14,841 bases of DNA, taken from NCBI GenBank assembly GCA_910592005.1, contig CAJVPP010002444.1, positions 1 through 14,841 on the forward strand, given 5' to 3'. This document shows positions 1 through 9,719 of the stretch, one piece after another. This stretch comes from Funneliformis mosseae (taxonomy: Eukaryota; Glomeromycota; Glomeromycetes; Glomerales; Glomeraceae). Numbering within the stretch: the stretch's first letter is position 1; every line of letters starts with the position of its first letter. Made by a program: the position numbers and the translations under genes. The notes beneath the pieces are model-generated. The model worked only from the letters and a program-made list of their open reading frames with translations. It was not told the DNA's origin and did not search any database.

Positions 1-65
1 AAAAAAAAAAGAGGAAGGAAAAAAAAAAAAAAAAAAAGAACAAAAAAACCCCCCCCCCCCCCCCT

Positions 66-121
<56 letters not shown>

Positions 122-124
122 AAA
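1..124. repeat. Homopolymer block (A-rich, C16, long T tract, A10)
   Basis: The window opens with an A-rich stretch, then sixteen C (49-64), a nearly pure T tract (68-114) and ten A (115-124). No coding or structural-RNA signal is visible. A purine-rich to C to T succession like this is typical of low-complexity intergenic DNA in very AT-rich fungi, and also of poorly resolved contig edges. The exact run lengths should not be trusted. Confidence 0.8.
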
Positions 125-341
125 CATATTATACAAGATAAGAAACTAAATAAATACCATACCCAAGAAAACTATTGTAAATAAAAAAAAAAAAATTGAA
201 AAAATAAAATAAAAAAAGAATGATTCATCACATTATATTACTAAAACATTTCCCTCTAATTAGGTAATACACTTAATCGAATTACTTTATTAATTTTATT
301 AACTATATTTATTAAAATTTAAGCAAATTTCCCCATTATAT

Positions 342-356
342 TTTATTTATTTTATT
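342..356 (-). terminator. Poly(A)-signal-like AATAAA cluster for the secreted-protein gene
   Basis: Read on the minus strand there are AATAAA hexamers (plus-strand TTTATT at 342-347 and 351-356), a little over 100 nt past the stop codon at 464. The position suits a 3' processing signal. The region is generally A/T-rich, so chance occurrence is possible. A small stem-loop, CGCTT/AAGCG, lies at 385-397 between the stop codon and these hexamers. Confidence 0.35.
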
Positions 357-463
357 TTATTTATTTTTTTTAATCTTTCTTGAACGCTTACAAAGCGCAG
401 AAAGAAAAAAAAATAAAGAAATATCATTTAACGTGAAAATTTTACAAAGAAATCTATATAAAT

Positions 464-1210
464 TTACATGATAGTTATTCTTATGCAGTCGTCTTGGGCG
501 CCTCTTTGAGCAACAGCTGTATGAGTAAAGAGAGAGGTAATCAAAGTGTTAGATAAATCAATAAAAAAAAAAAAAAAGAAACATTGTATCTTATCTTAAT
601 AAAGGAAATACTTACGCATAATAACTGCTTGATGAGTGAATGAAGAAGACATTGTGCAAATACGGTAAAGACCTGGTTCGGGAAGACCGTTTTCAATTTG
701 TTGTACCAAAACACCATTCTTTGCAACGTCATTTAAACCTTTGAAGAAAGCGAAGATTCTAGCATCAGGAACTTGATTTCCATTAAGTTTTTGAACGGTG
801 ACGTGATTATGTCCTTGGATGACTCCGTTGTTGTTAAGCGTTTGTGGGTTATCGTAATAATCAAAGTTTGGATCAGAGAAGAAACCGGTATCAAGGTTAA
901 TCGATTTGACCGCAAATTCGATTGGTGTATTTCTCTTGATCATTGCACCATTCTTTGGTTTAATGATTAAGGATGAAACCATCTTGTTGACGGCAGGAAG
1001 TTGTCCGATAACAGTGCTAACACAAACTTTTGCATTGTTATTCTTATTCTGGGTACCATCAGCAGGTGCGAAAGCTCGATTTTGAGCGCAGATTTGAGCT
1101 GGTCCTGGACTTTTAATGGCATCACCAGGTGGGGTGTTTAGGGTTTGAGCAATCACGCCATTAGAGAAGAGAGCGATGAAAGCGGTAGTGAAGAGTAAAT
1201 TGAATTTCAT
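464..1210 (-). CDS. Small secreted protein of a widespread fungal family (function unknown), two exons
   Basis: Coding exons are complement(616..1210) and complement(464..516), giving 215 residues. The intron (517-615) has a consensus GTAAGT donor and a CAG acceptor. Without splicing the frame reads into the intron and ends in an unrelated YFLY tail. With splicing it ends in PVAQRGAQDDC plus a few residues, which fits the family ending. Residues 1-21 are a clear signal peptide (hydrophobic core, cleavage after VIA). Four cysteines remain in the mature part (about 41, 63, 185 and 209), enough for two disulfides. The centre has a GHNHV motif (His134, His136) and an FAFFKGLN segment. These resemble the fungal secreted proteins often mislabelled 'ribosomal protein s17', best known from basidiomycetes. 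No enzymatic activity is established for that group. Probable location is the cell wall or the outside of the cell. The start is the first ATG after a TATA-like sequence. Family membership is recalled, not searched. Confidence 0.88.
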
Positions 1211-1237
1211 TTTTGATTAAGTACAAAGGTAAGAAAG

Positions 1238-1250
1238 TGTATATAAAATG
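1238..1250 (-). promoter_or_regulatory. TATA-like element upstream of the secreted-protein gene
   Basis: On the minus strand the sequence reads TTTTATATACA about 30-40 nt before the ATG at 1210. The spacing suits a core promoter with a short 5' leader. The flanking AG/CT-rich tract (1251-1262) is also common near fungal start sites. The call rests on sequence only. Confidence 0.35.
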
Positions 1251-1628
1251 AGAGAGAAAGAGAAATGAGGATTCTATTCTATTTTTTTTTTTTATTTCCT
1301 CAAAGAAAAAAACGAGAGAAGGATCGAAAAAGGAAGGAGATATAATGAAAGAGGGAATGGGAATTTAATGAGCCAATTTTATCAATGATAAAAATATCTA
1401 ATGAGGAGTTGGTCACTTGGAGGAATTTTGAAGAGTTTTTATATGATTTATGAGCATTTTTCGATATATAGATGATTATTACAATAAAAGCGAATTGCAC
1501 AAATATGTATAACAAATATCGTGCGAATTGAATAATTAAATGATTAATGTATTTAGCTCATCCACATCACAATTCTTTGCGATGACCTTATTTAGGAAAA
1601 GCTCTAAAACTTGGAGTCCAAATTGAAT

Positions 1629-1693
1629 CGACAGTGTCGGGGATAAATTTGATACTTACCGGATTAGGCTTCTACAGAAGTACTACCGAATCC
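1629..1693. repeat. Paired palindromes: CGACAGTGTCG and a bulged hairpin
   Basis: 1629-1639 is an 11-nt palindrome, CGACA-G-TGTCG. At 1661-1693 there is a second inverted repeat: GGATTAGG (1661-1668) pairs with CCGAATCC (1686-1693) with one mismatch. Inside it CTTCT pairs with AGAAG across a 2-nt loop (1669-1680), leaving a 5-nt bulge at 1681-1685. It does not fold as a tRNA. Such clustered palindromes in intergenic DNA often mark ends of small non-autonomous elements, but no partner end was found in the window. Confidence 0.45.
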
Positions 1694-2859
1694 AAAAAAT
1701 CAGGGTGACCAAATAAATAAATTTGTGTCACATCGTAATATATAAACAATCATGCACAATCGAATTTTTTAATTAAAACAATGAAAAATTTAATTAAATT
1801 TAAAACTTCTAAACCCCTTGATTAATTAATTAACAAAAATATACCTTTTGATAACTTTGATATGGTGGGCGTATGATATCACTTTTCTTTATTTTTATCA
1901 TGGTCTCGTGAGTCGTGTAACGGTTCGCATGCATTTAAAAACGTTCTTTCCTTTAAGTAGTTACATGTTTATATTAAATTTTTTTTTTTGTTTTTTTCCT
2001 GAAAAAATTTTATCCATAATCCGAAACTAAAATGAAAAATAAAGGAAAGGTGCTTTTTGTAAATCTGGTAAATCTAATGATTAATCATTGATTTTCTTTT
2101 CTTCCTCCTCTTTTTAAGTTCATACTATCCAAAAAAAATAAAGGTACACATCTCTATTAAAACAAAAAAAAAAACAAAAAAATAATGAGGAACGAATGCA
2201 AAATTTTCTCGTTAAACGTTAGTACTACTGCGAAACAAATTTATCTCAAATTGCTCGTTTGAAATGCATTGAGATTAATAATTAATTAAATCCTTTCGTT
2301 ACATTAAATAAATATTATTTGTTATTTATTGTTTACAGGTTACAGAGAAAATAAAATTTCAATAAAACAAGGAATAAAAGGTGACGATTTCATGAAGTTA
2401 GCGAAACATTTAATTAAAGTAATTACAAAATCACGAATCAACGATTTAAAATCACGTAAAAATGCTAACTAACATGCTGAACTTTTGCCAAGGTTTAATT
2501 TATTTAATTAATTTCCAAAATTGTAACGTGAAGTTTTAAAAAATGTTTTTTTTTTTGTATAAATTCAAAAAAAATTTCTCAGTTTTAACCTTTGCTTCTG
2601 TTAATATCACCTTCTCATCTTTGATGGAAATGTTGCGTTTCAGTCATTTTATTTTTCGTCCCATTATACCGGGGAAGGAATCCTTTCATATAATTTTTTC
2701 GGAATTCCCATATTTAAAATTCTGCACTTTTGTCAATTCAGAAAAGTTAGTTATATTGTAGCAAAAAAAAAAAAAAAGTTCCCATGAAACGCGCGCATGA
2801 TTTCATCCAATCATTCGATCCATGTAAATCCTTAACGAGAGAAGATAGGAAATAGGAAC

Positions 2860-3290
2860 GTTCATTGGGGGTGAAAATCACACTCACTGATACAAATGAG
2901 TTCGTATAAAAAACGCACCTTACCAAAGAAATGCAATAAATCCGTCAAGTGGGCAAATAATATCACACTAGTCACACGCGAACATAGATATGCGGTTTCA
3001 AATGAACAGTTAACCCTATTTTGGTAAGTATCCTTGGAAATTTCCGGCAAGCGTTAGCCTGTTATGAAAAACGGCCATAATTCTCGATCGATAATTCGTC
3101 CAATCTATCGTTATTACAAGCAAGCCGGTACTTTCCATGGAATTTTACCACACATGTATTGAAAACGAAAAGAATTTTTGTTTCATCCAAATATCGGCAC
3201 CTTTGACCGATTTAAAATGTTTCAGATGCTTACAACCACGTTATCAATGTTGCGACTTCCTTGATAAAACGGATTCAAATGTTCATTTTT
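2860..3290. repeat. Candidate uncharacterised dispersed repeat
   Basis: This block is less A/T-homopolymeric than its surroundings and has many CG dinucleotides. It includes the palindrome GGAAATTTCC near 3037. It has no ORF with family features; the 62-codon minus-strand ORF inside it is unconvincing. Its composition stands out from both sides, which suggests inserted DNA. The style is reminiscent of intergenic repeats in Rhizophagus genomes, but that is an impression that was not searched. Confidence 0.3.
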
Positions 3291-3359
3291 TTTTTGACGG
3301 TTTTATTAGTTAAAGTGTATTTTACCTGTCTCCAACTTTTGGATATATCGCAAAGAATT

Positions 3360-3720
3360 TTATATGCATTTTTTTACTCGATATCATTATTGATACTGAC
3401 TGCATGACGACAAATGATGACCGATATAGTCACTGCCCGATAGATACGTCAAGCATAGTGGCGTCCAATTACATTCATCGCATGACAGGTTCAGTCAAGT
3501 CATCGCTCTCCGTTTCGTTGTTGAATGGATTTCGAATTAACACAAGATATGCCGCAGTGAGTCTAAGGTATTGAAGTCTATATATAGAAAAGAGAATTCT
3601 TCTATGAGGACAGTGTATCTTTTTATGCTATGACCATTTCTCTTCTTCCACTAATGTTTGGCATGTGCATTGTTTCTATATTTCGATCTTTGATGCATAT
3701 TTTACCCGATCGAAATCTTT
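3360..3720. other. Second complex island with a strong TATA-like motif and no gene
   Basis: This stretch is compositionally complex and contains CTATATATAG at about 3578-3587, a good TATA candidate on either strand. All six frames are closed within about 35 codons and no tRNA fold or other RNA gene was recognised. It may be an orphan promoter, the rest of a decayed gene, or part of an unrecognised repeat. Confidence 0.3.
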
Positions 3721-4739
3721 TTTTTTTATTATTTTGATAGGTTACACGTGGAATCAAAAAAAAAAGGTGATGACGCAGCGAATCCTTTCAACCTAAAATG
3801 ATTTTAACTTGATTGTAAATTATTTATTTTTAAAAATTTTCGGATCTGCCACAAGCAAAGAAAATCTTATTTTTTGGGGGATGTCAAAAAACTGCCCGTT
3901 TTGGAACTTTCTCAAATTGACAGAATGACAAAAACATTTATTTATTTTTTTTTTTATCTCTTTCTGAGTTGTAAATCTAACAAAAGGGCGGATGATAACG
4001 TACTTTGTATCATCCTTATTTAATTATTATTTTGTCGGCTTAGAATTCAAGTTTTTTTTTTGTGTGTTTTTGCCGCTAAAGTTGGGCGATTACTAAAAAA
4101 AAAGTAATGCCTAGGCCGAGTTGGGTAAGTAATTTCAACTCTTGTTTGTGATGTTCCGTATTTTTAATTTGCTAGATTGTGGTTCGTGACACCACATTGA
4201 CAATACATATAAGCAAGAACTCCATTGATTCAACTTTATTTGTAAATTTAGAAAACTTTTTTAGTAAAAGGCGTGGTTTCATGTTTCAACAAATTCTCTC
4301 CTTTACGAATTAAAGAGGGCACTTTCTATTATAGGTTGCCAGATAACTAGAACCTTTTTTTAATTTTCCTTTAAAATAAAACCTCCCTTCCCTTTTGGAA
4401 ATCTTTTTTTTTCTTTTTCCAAATAAAAAATTAGAGAAATAATCTCATTTTGTGGTGGTCTATAAAGTGTTCCAAAATAAACCTTTTTTTTTAAAACCAA
4501 CCAACTAGATCGCCACCTTCTTTAACTCTGGAGACTCCCCAACCTTCCTGTTCCTTAAATCGTTCTCAACTTTTTTTTTTTTTTTTGTCAGCCCCGTTTG
4601 TAAACTTTTTCACTAAAATTTACATGAACGAGAAAAACGAAAAAAAAAAATAAAGTCTTTAAGAAAAGAAACCAATTTGAATCATAAGTCTAATTTTTGA
4701 GATATCGCTTTTCCTCTAGGTGTGGTTTTTTTTTGTCAA

Positions 4740-4782
4740 AGATTCTGTGAAATAAAATAATTGATGATAATTTCAAGAATCT
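4740..4782. promoter_or_regulatory. Inverted repeat with heat-shock-element-like core upstream of the TBC gene
   Basis: The arm at 4740-4753 (AGATTCTGTGAAAT) and the arm at 4770-4782 (ATTTCAAGAATCT) are reverse complements apart from one bulged base. The second arm contains TTCAAGAA (4772-4779), which fits the TTCnnGAA unit of heat-shock elements. It ends 47 nt before the ATG, so it is either promoter or 5' leader. The pairing is seen; the function is a guess. Confidence 0.35.
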
Positions 4783-4829
4783 GTACATAAAATTAATTGA
4801 AAAAAAAAAGTAAAAAAAAACGTTGAAAT

Positions 4830-7800
4830 ATGATAACACAAGATCCAGCCAAACTTGAAAAATTACTTGATATCGCTAAAAAAGGTATTCTTTTCTTTTT
4901 TTTGGATTTATAGTAGGAAGAAAGAAATATCAAGAGAAAATATTCTTCTAAATTCGATCATACTAAACTTTACCTTGATTAATCATTATAGGCGGTATTG
5001 GAACATGCGTAGCCAATCAGGACATAATTGCAAATTCTGAAGATGATTTGATGTTTTATACGGGTAAAGCTTGATTATAATTTGGATCGTTTGCTGAAAA
5101 ACTTGATCAATCCTGCTTTGAAAAAAAAAAAAAAAAAAAATCTTAATTATTTTGATATTCATAGGAGAAGTTATAACCGTCCTGAAACGTATCAAAGATG
5201 ATTTATATCTTGTAAGTTCTAGATAATTAAATTATCTGAAACTTTCATTCTTAAACTTTTTTTAATACCCTTTGCTTCCGTTTAAATAGGGATATTGTAA
5301 AGATGTTATAGGGATATTTAATGGTAAAACGGTCGATTTTAATGGACCTTTAAAAAATCCAAGGTCATTGAGATTGGAAAGACCTTCAAACAAAATTTCA
5401 TCGATATATAGTTTTGATCAAAGTTCCCCCCAACAGGCAAGTTTTCATTATCCTTCAGATGTCACAAGGTCAACTCAATCTTTATCAAATGAGTCAATTT
5501 TAGGATTATCAGGTATGCTAAACATGTAATTTCAAATAGTTCATAATAATATTGAATTGCTTAAATTAGCTAGGGTTAAGGGCTTTATATAAACCACTCG
5601 TTTTAATTCCCCCCCTTTTTTTTGCCAAGTTTAAATTAATAAAACTTACAAAAATTAATTTTTTTTTTTTTAGGTATAGGAAATAATTCAACACCTTCAT
5701 CACCTATAATTAATATTATACCAGCTACTAGCGAAATTAATTATAATAACAATTCATCGCTTTCGCTTAATCAAAATAATGCTCCAAGAGTTATTCCATC
5801 ACCACGAAAATCATCAATATCATCTGAACATTCAATACCAATATCACCTCGTAAACAAAGTACGATGCCACAGTTATCGAACAATCCAGAATCCATCATG
5901 CCACGTCGAAATAATTCTGTCCCAATACTAGTTATAAATCAAGAACAATCAATAAAATCTACATCTACATCTACATCCACATCCGCATCCGCATCCGCAT
6001 CCGCATCTACATCCACATCTACTTCATCATCATCATCATCATCACCATCACAATCTCATACTTTAATTTCAAGTGATAAATTTATAAATGCCCGAAAGAT
6101 TTATAGAATTTCTCAACAACCTCCAATCAACGGTCAAAATCAATCTAATCACAGTGACTCAAGTAATAATGATCAAATAATTACGAGAAAACCTCAAAAT
6201 TTTGCTCCGATAATTCCAGGTAACGGCCAAAGTAATATGCAAAATGTCATAATAGAAAGGCCTCTTGTTACAACAAACATTACGGGAATGTCAAATGATC
6301 CAGTTCCTCAAACATCAAAGTCGCGAGACGATCATCATCGATCGGGAAGCATCTCAAACTCCGATATTTCAGTACAAAGTTCGTCAATAGCATCATCACC
6401 AGTATCCATTAACAATAAAGGACATTCTCAAATATTTGGTTCTCCATTGAATTCACCAACTTCACCTAAATCTTTTCAATTTAAATCACGTAACCATAAA
6501 TTTAACATACCAAATGGAACTTCTACGGTTAATGGAAGCACTTCATCAGAATCAATATCTTCACCTCGTTCGACTTTTGGACGAAATTCACCTTCTTCAA
6601 TTCCACAGCGAAAATTTTCCATTGCATCTACGATCGGTCATGATTCTCCATCAACAACACCTTTACCCTCACCAAAGTTGACACAAATAAAAGTGATTCA
6701 AGAGGAACAGATTTTGTTGGACGGTCGATATTCAACGTCCACTACGCCATTGCCATCACCACGTTTCGTTCCTAGTAACATGATCAATAATAATAATCAT
6801 CAATTTGGAAGTGATGAAGGTAGGATGACTTCTGCAAACACACCAGCACCAACGCCTGTTATAATCACCCCACAGATTACTCTTGAGGATAGTGATATTG
6901 AAGATAGTGATGATGATCCAGAGGAAAACTTAATTGCTTACGCGTCTTCTAGCAATATTTCAACGAAATCATCATCATCAAATAATCCGTCAAAGATTGC
7001 AGAAGTTCCTGTACTAAAGGTTGAAAATGTTTCCGACCCTATATCTGATACCCCCTCGGAACAATTGAGTACAAATGAGAGTGAAGAGATTAGTTCTGAA
7101 GACGATAAGGTTGTAGAAAAGAACGAATCCGAATCCGAAGAAACACAATCCAGTAAACCTGCTAAAAAGAAGGATCAAATCCTTGCCATTGATGAATACG
7201 GTTTCGTTTATGATGTCACGGAAGAGGATATCCCTCCAGGAGTTGATAGAATTCAAAGAATGTTCGTATCGGAACGAAGGTCTTTTTTTCTTTTTCTTAA
7301 TAGTTGGAAAATAATTGGTTTGAACGATGTTCTTTATTATTAGTATTCAGGCACCGGGTACAGAAGAGAAGACTACGCGTACAATTCGGTTGTATCGTGA
7401 ACGTGAAGCGAAATGGGTTGAACTTTTTGGAAGTTTGAATTCTACTATGATCCAAGACAATAGAAAAGTACAAATTAATTTAAAATCTGTGTTCGGATTG
7501 CGTATTCCTATTAAGAAAAAAATTATTTTACAGATCAAGAAATTGGTTCGTTCTGGAATTCCAGAATCCGTTCGTGGCAAAGCATGGCAATTTATGGCCG
7601 GTGCAGACAAGTACAGGAAACCTGGGGTTTTTGACGTAAGTATTTCGGGTGCGTGGATCTTTTTATTTTTAAAAAAAAAATTTTAAGTTTTTAAATTTAT
7701 GGTATCGCTTGGCAGGAATTACGACGTCGACCAAAGCTACCCATTTACGATGTTATTGAAAGAGATATTCATCGTTGTTATCCAGATCATATTCAATTCC

Positions 7801-8793
7801 GGGAAGATTCTGGATTTGGGTACGTAAGAGAAAGGGAGAGGAGAGAGAAAGAAACCTTTTTTATTCACAAATTATTTATATAGGCAAGATGACCTTCACA
7901 ATATTTTGAAAGCTTATGCTCATTACAACCCAGTGGTAGGATACTGTCAGGGGATGGGACGTTTGGTTGGTATGATGTTGATGCAAATGCCAGCTGAAGA
8001 CACCTTTTGGTTGCTCGTTGCGACTATTGAAGAATATATGATTGGATATTTCACACCAACCTTATCTCAGGTTCGAATTGATTCGATGGTTTTTGAGCAA
8101 CTATTAGCTGATCACGATCCAAAGTTGGCACAGCATTTGGTAATTTTAGATTGATTTAAAAAAAAATTCTCTTAAAAATTGATTTTAGCAGACAATAATA
8201 TTTATTTAAAAATTTATTGATTTTATACTTTACAAATAATTTAGGCAGAGAATGATATTCTACCACTAATGTATATTACTCAGTGGTTTATGACAATTTT
8301 TACTATGACTTTACCATGGGCCTCAGTTTTACGCGTTTGGGATATATTTTATTTTGAAGGTTGGAATGTTTTTGAATTAAACTTAAAGTTTGCCAAAATT
8401 TCATTCTCGTTAATCATAATTGTTTCTTTTTTAGGGGTGAAACTATTTTTCAGGATTGGGTTGGCCATTATGGACTGTTCAAGGGATCGTTTACTAAAAA
8501 CTTGTCCAACGAATTCAGAAATTCTCGGTTTCTTGTTGCATATACCACATGATTTGTTAACGCCCGACCTATTATTAGGAGCAGCGTTCAAAATTCGATT
8601 AAAGCGTAGCGCAATTAGAAGAATAACTAAGAGAGTTAATGCAATGGAAAAGAATAATGAAATTGTGTCGGATTCAGCATCCGTCAATACAGCGGGTGGT
8701 AGTAAGGAAACCAGAAGGGGATTAATGAAGAAATCGAAAAGTATTGATAAATTAAAGATTGATGGCGTTGAATTCAAATTAGTCGGCGAATGA
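4830..8793 (+). CDS. SH3-TBC protein, putative Rab GTPase-activating protein (11 exons)
   Basis: The inferred CDS is join(4830..4884,4992..5063,5165..5211,5290..5512,5674..7279,7344..7467,7534..7635,7716..7819,7884..8139,8245..8359,8435..8793), 3063 nt or 1020 residues. An in-frame TGA at 4824 precedes the ATG. Residues about 21-75 are an SH3 fold (EDDLMFYTGEVITVL, then GIF). Residues 76-690 are Ser/Thr/Pro-rich and low-complexity, with an ST/SA repeat at 228-256, two TPLPSP motifs (461, 490) and an acidic patch near 540. Residues about 716-940 are a TBC domain: the arginine finger lies in IERDIHR (Arg763) and the glutamine finger in YCQG (Gln800), then LPWASVLRVWD and FEGVKLFFRIGLA. Both fingers are present, so GAP activity on a Rab GTPase in membrane traffic is expected. 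The TBC part most resembles the TBC1D10-like group. The C-terminus is basic. The Rab target is unknown. Exons 8-10 lie partly in a tandem duplication. The intron 7468-7533 is the least certain join. Confidence 0.85.
5958..6044 (+). repeat. Coding minisatellite (6-bp unit) running into TCA triplets
   Basis: Ten copies of a hexamer of the form RCATCY run from 5961 to 6020, followed after ACT by seven TCA triplets (6024-6044). In frame they encode alternating Ser-Thr and Ser-Ala, then a serine run (residues about 228-256 of the SH3-TBC protein). The unit length is two codons, so gain or loss of units keeps the frame. The middle units carry GCA instead of ACA, which suggests local unit amplification. 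Confidence 0.9.
7468..7533 (+). other. Probable 66-nt in-frame intron (exitron-like) in the TBC gene
   Basis: GTACAA at 7468 and TTTTACAG ending at 7533 bound 66 nt that are open in frame, so both spliced and unspliced messages stay in frame. Removing them joins DNRK directly to IKKLVRSGIP. That gives about the spacing between the conserved KW and the start of the TBC domain that I recall for TBC1D10-like proteins. Retaining them adds 22 residues unlike the family. The A/T-rich 3' end is intron-like. The splice call is an inference. Confidence 0.55.
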
Positions 8794-9330
8794 ATGATTG
8801 ATATGGGGTTATTTTTATTTATTAAATACAACACTTTTTTTTTTTTCATGAAACAATTCCATCAACTTGTTTTACTTAATAATTTTTATATATCTCATAT
8901 CCTTTATTAATATTATAAATTTCTTGAAATTTAAAAGACGACAAAGTTGAAGTATATGATTATTAAATAAGATTAGTGTAGTGTACATAAAAATTTAATC
9001 AATCATGGGAGGGTTTATTATATTTATTAATAAACATTATTATTTATTTTGCTAACTTAATAAATGAATATTTTTATCATTGAATGTGAGACAACTCCTT
9101 TTTCATATGATTTTATTTTCCAAATAAAAATGTTTGAACGTGAAAATCATTCTTTTAGAAACATTTTTTCTGCCATTAAACAAGTTCATTATTGAGTTAA
9201 TATGTTAAATGATTTGTCTTTGGAATTTGAAATAAACATGTATTGATTAATTATTAAGGAAACGAAAAAAAAAAATTTTCTCTTTTTTCTTTATAAACTA
9301 AAAAAAAAAAAAAAGAGATTCTACGTAAAA
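8794..9330 (+). other. TBC gene 3' UTR and upstream region of the small ORF
   Basis: This A/T-rich spacer between the TBC stop codon and the small ORF contains no gene. ATTAAA at 8821-8826 is a plausible poly(A) signal for the TBC gene. TATAAA at 9292-9297 lies 34 nt before the next ATG and may be its core promoter. The segment is repeated, with deletions, at about 10814-11181. Confidence 0.5.
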
Positions 9331-9639
9331 ATGTCTTCTCAACCGACAAACGATTCGATTTCCGAATCAAATACACCAAAACAAGTACAAATACCAATAA
9401 AGATAACGAAAATACAAAATTTAATTAAATCAGACATCAATTTTATTGAACCTCATCCGAATTTAATAAAACGTAATCCTACGCAAGCGAAAAGAAAAAA
9501 AATTCCATTTGTTTGGACCGTTTCATTAAAATCCTCAAATTCAATTTATGATTATGATGTCGTAGAAGGAAGGGGTAACGATTCATTAGAATCGGGAGGG
9601 GACGAGGAAGGGAGCGACGTTGCCATTAATGGAAATTAA
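9331..9639 (+). CDS. Small protein of unknown function, 102 residues
   Basis: A single uninterrupted ORF starts at an ATG preceded by TATAAA 34 nt upstream. I do not recognise the protein. It is polar at the N-terminus, has a basic centre (KRNPTQAKRKKIPFVWTV) and a Gly/Asp/Glu-rich acidic tail, with no signal peptide or membrane segment. The basic patch could be a nuclear localisation signal. It is followed on the same strand, about 130 nt later, by the CstF64 start in both copies of the duplication. This close spacing raises the alternative that it is an upstream ORF or 5' exon associated with CstF64 transcripts. Its sister in copy B is broken after 41 codons, so copy A is the only full-length version in the window. 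That it is expressed is inferred from the intact frame only. Confidence 0.55.
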   Translation: MSSQPTNDSISESNTPKQVQIPIKITKIQNLIKSDINFIEPHPNLIKRNPTQAKRKKIPFVWTVSLKSSNSIYDYDVVEGRGNDSLESGGDEEGSDVAINGN

Positions 9640-9719
9640 GATGATATTATTATCATTATTTTTTTTTTATAACGTAAAAAATCTCGTAATTTTGCACATT
9701 TTGAAAAAATCAGTTTTTG

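Larger units (their letters stand above)
1211..4829. other. Long gene-free intergenic region with more complex islands
   Basis: Only short, compositionally random ORFs occur here on either strand, none with a recognisable motif or a credible splice structure. Most of it is A/T-rich with A and T homopolymers. Three stretches are clearly more complex than their surroundings: about 1550-1740, 2860-3290 and 3360-3720. They look like old inserted or repeated sequence and are listed separately. The promoter of the TBC gene must lie in the last part. A TATAAAG occurs at 4461-4467, far from the ATG at 4830, and no closer TATA box is obvious. Confidence 0.7.

Noticed and set aside
773..970. 65-codon plus-strand ORF
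   Set aside because: It is antisense to the secreted-protein gene and has no family features.
1300..1515. 71-codon minus-strand ORF upstream of the secreted-protein gene
   Set aside because: Its Phe/Ile/Lys-rich composition is that of random AT-rich DNA. There is no motif and no promoter.
2543..3050. ORFs of 72 (plus) and 62 (minus) codons in the long spacer
   Set aside because: They are short, have no recognisable domain and contain homopolymer-encoded residues. They are likely chance ORFs.
7014..7610. Two minus-strand ORFs of 80 and 87 codons
   Set aside because: They are shadows of the TBC linker and domain exons, with biased composition and no motif.
8078..8093. GGTTCGAATTGATTCG resembling a tRNA T-loop
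   Set aside because: It is coding sequence of the TBC domain (QVRIDS), and no acceptor or anticodon arm surrounds it. No tRNA was found in the window.
8349..8849. 166-codon minus-strand ORF
   Set aside because: It lies antisense to the last exons of the TBC gene, whose plus-strand frame carries conserved TBC motifs. The antisense protein has no recognisable feature.
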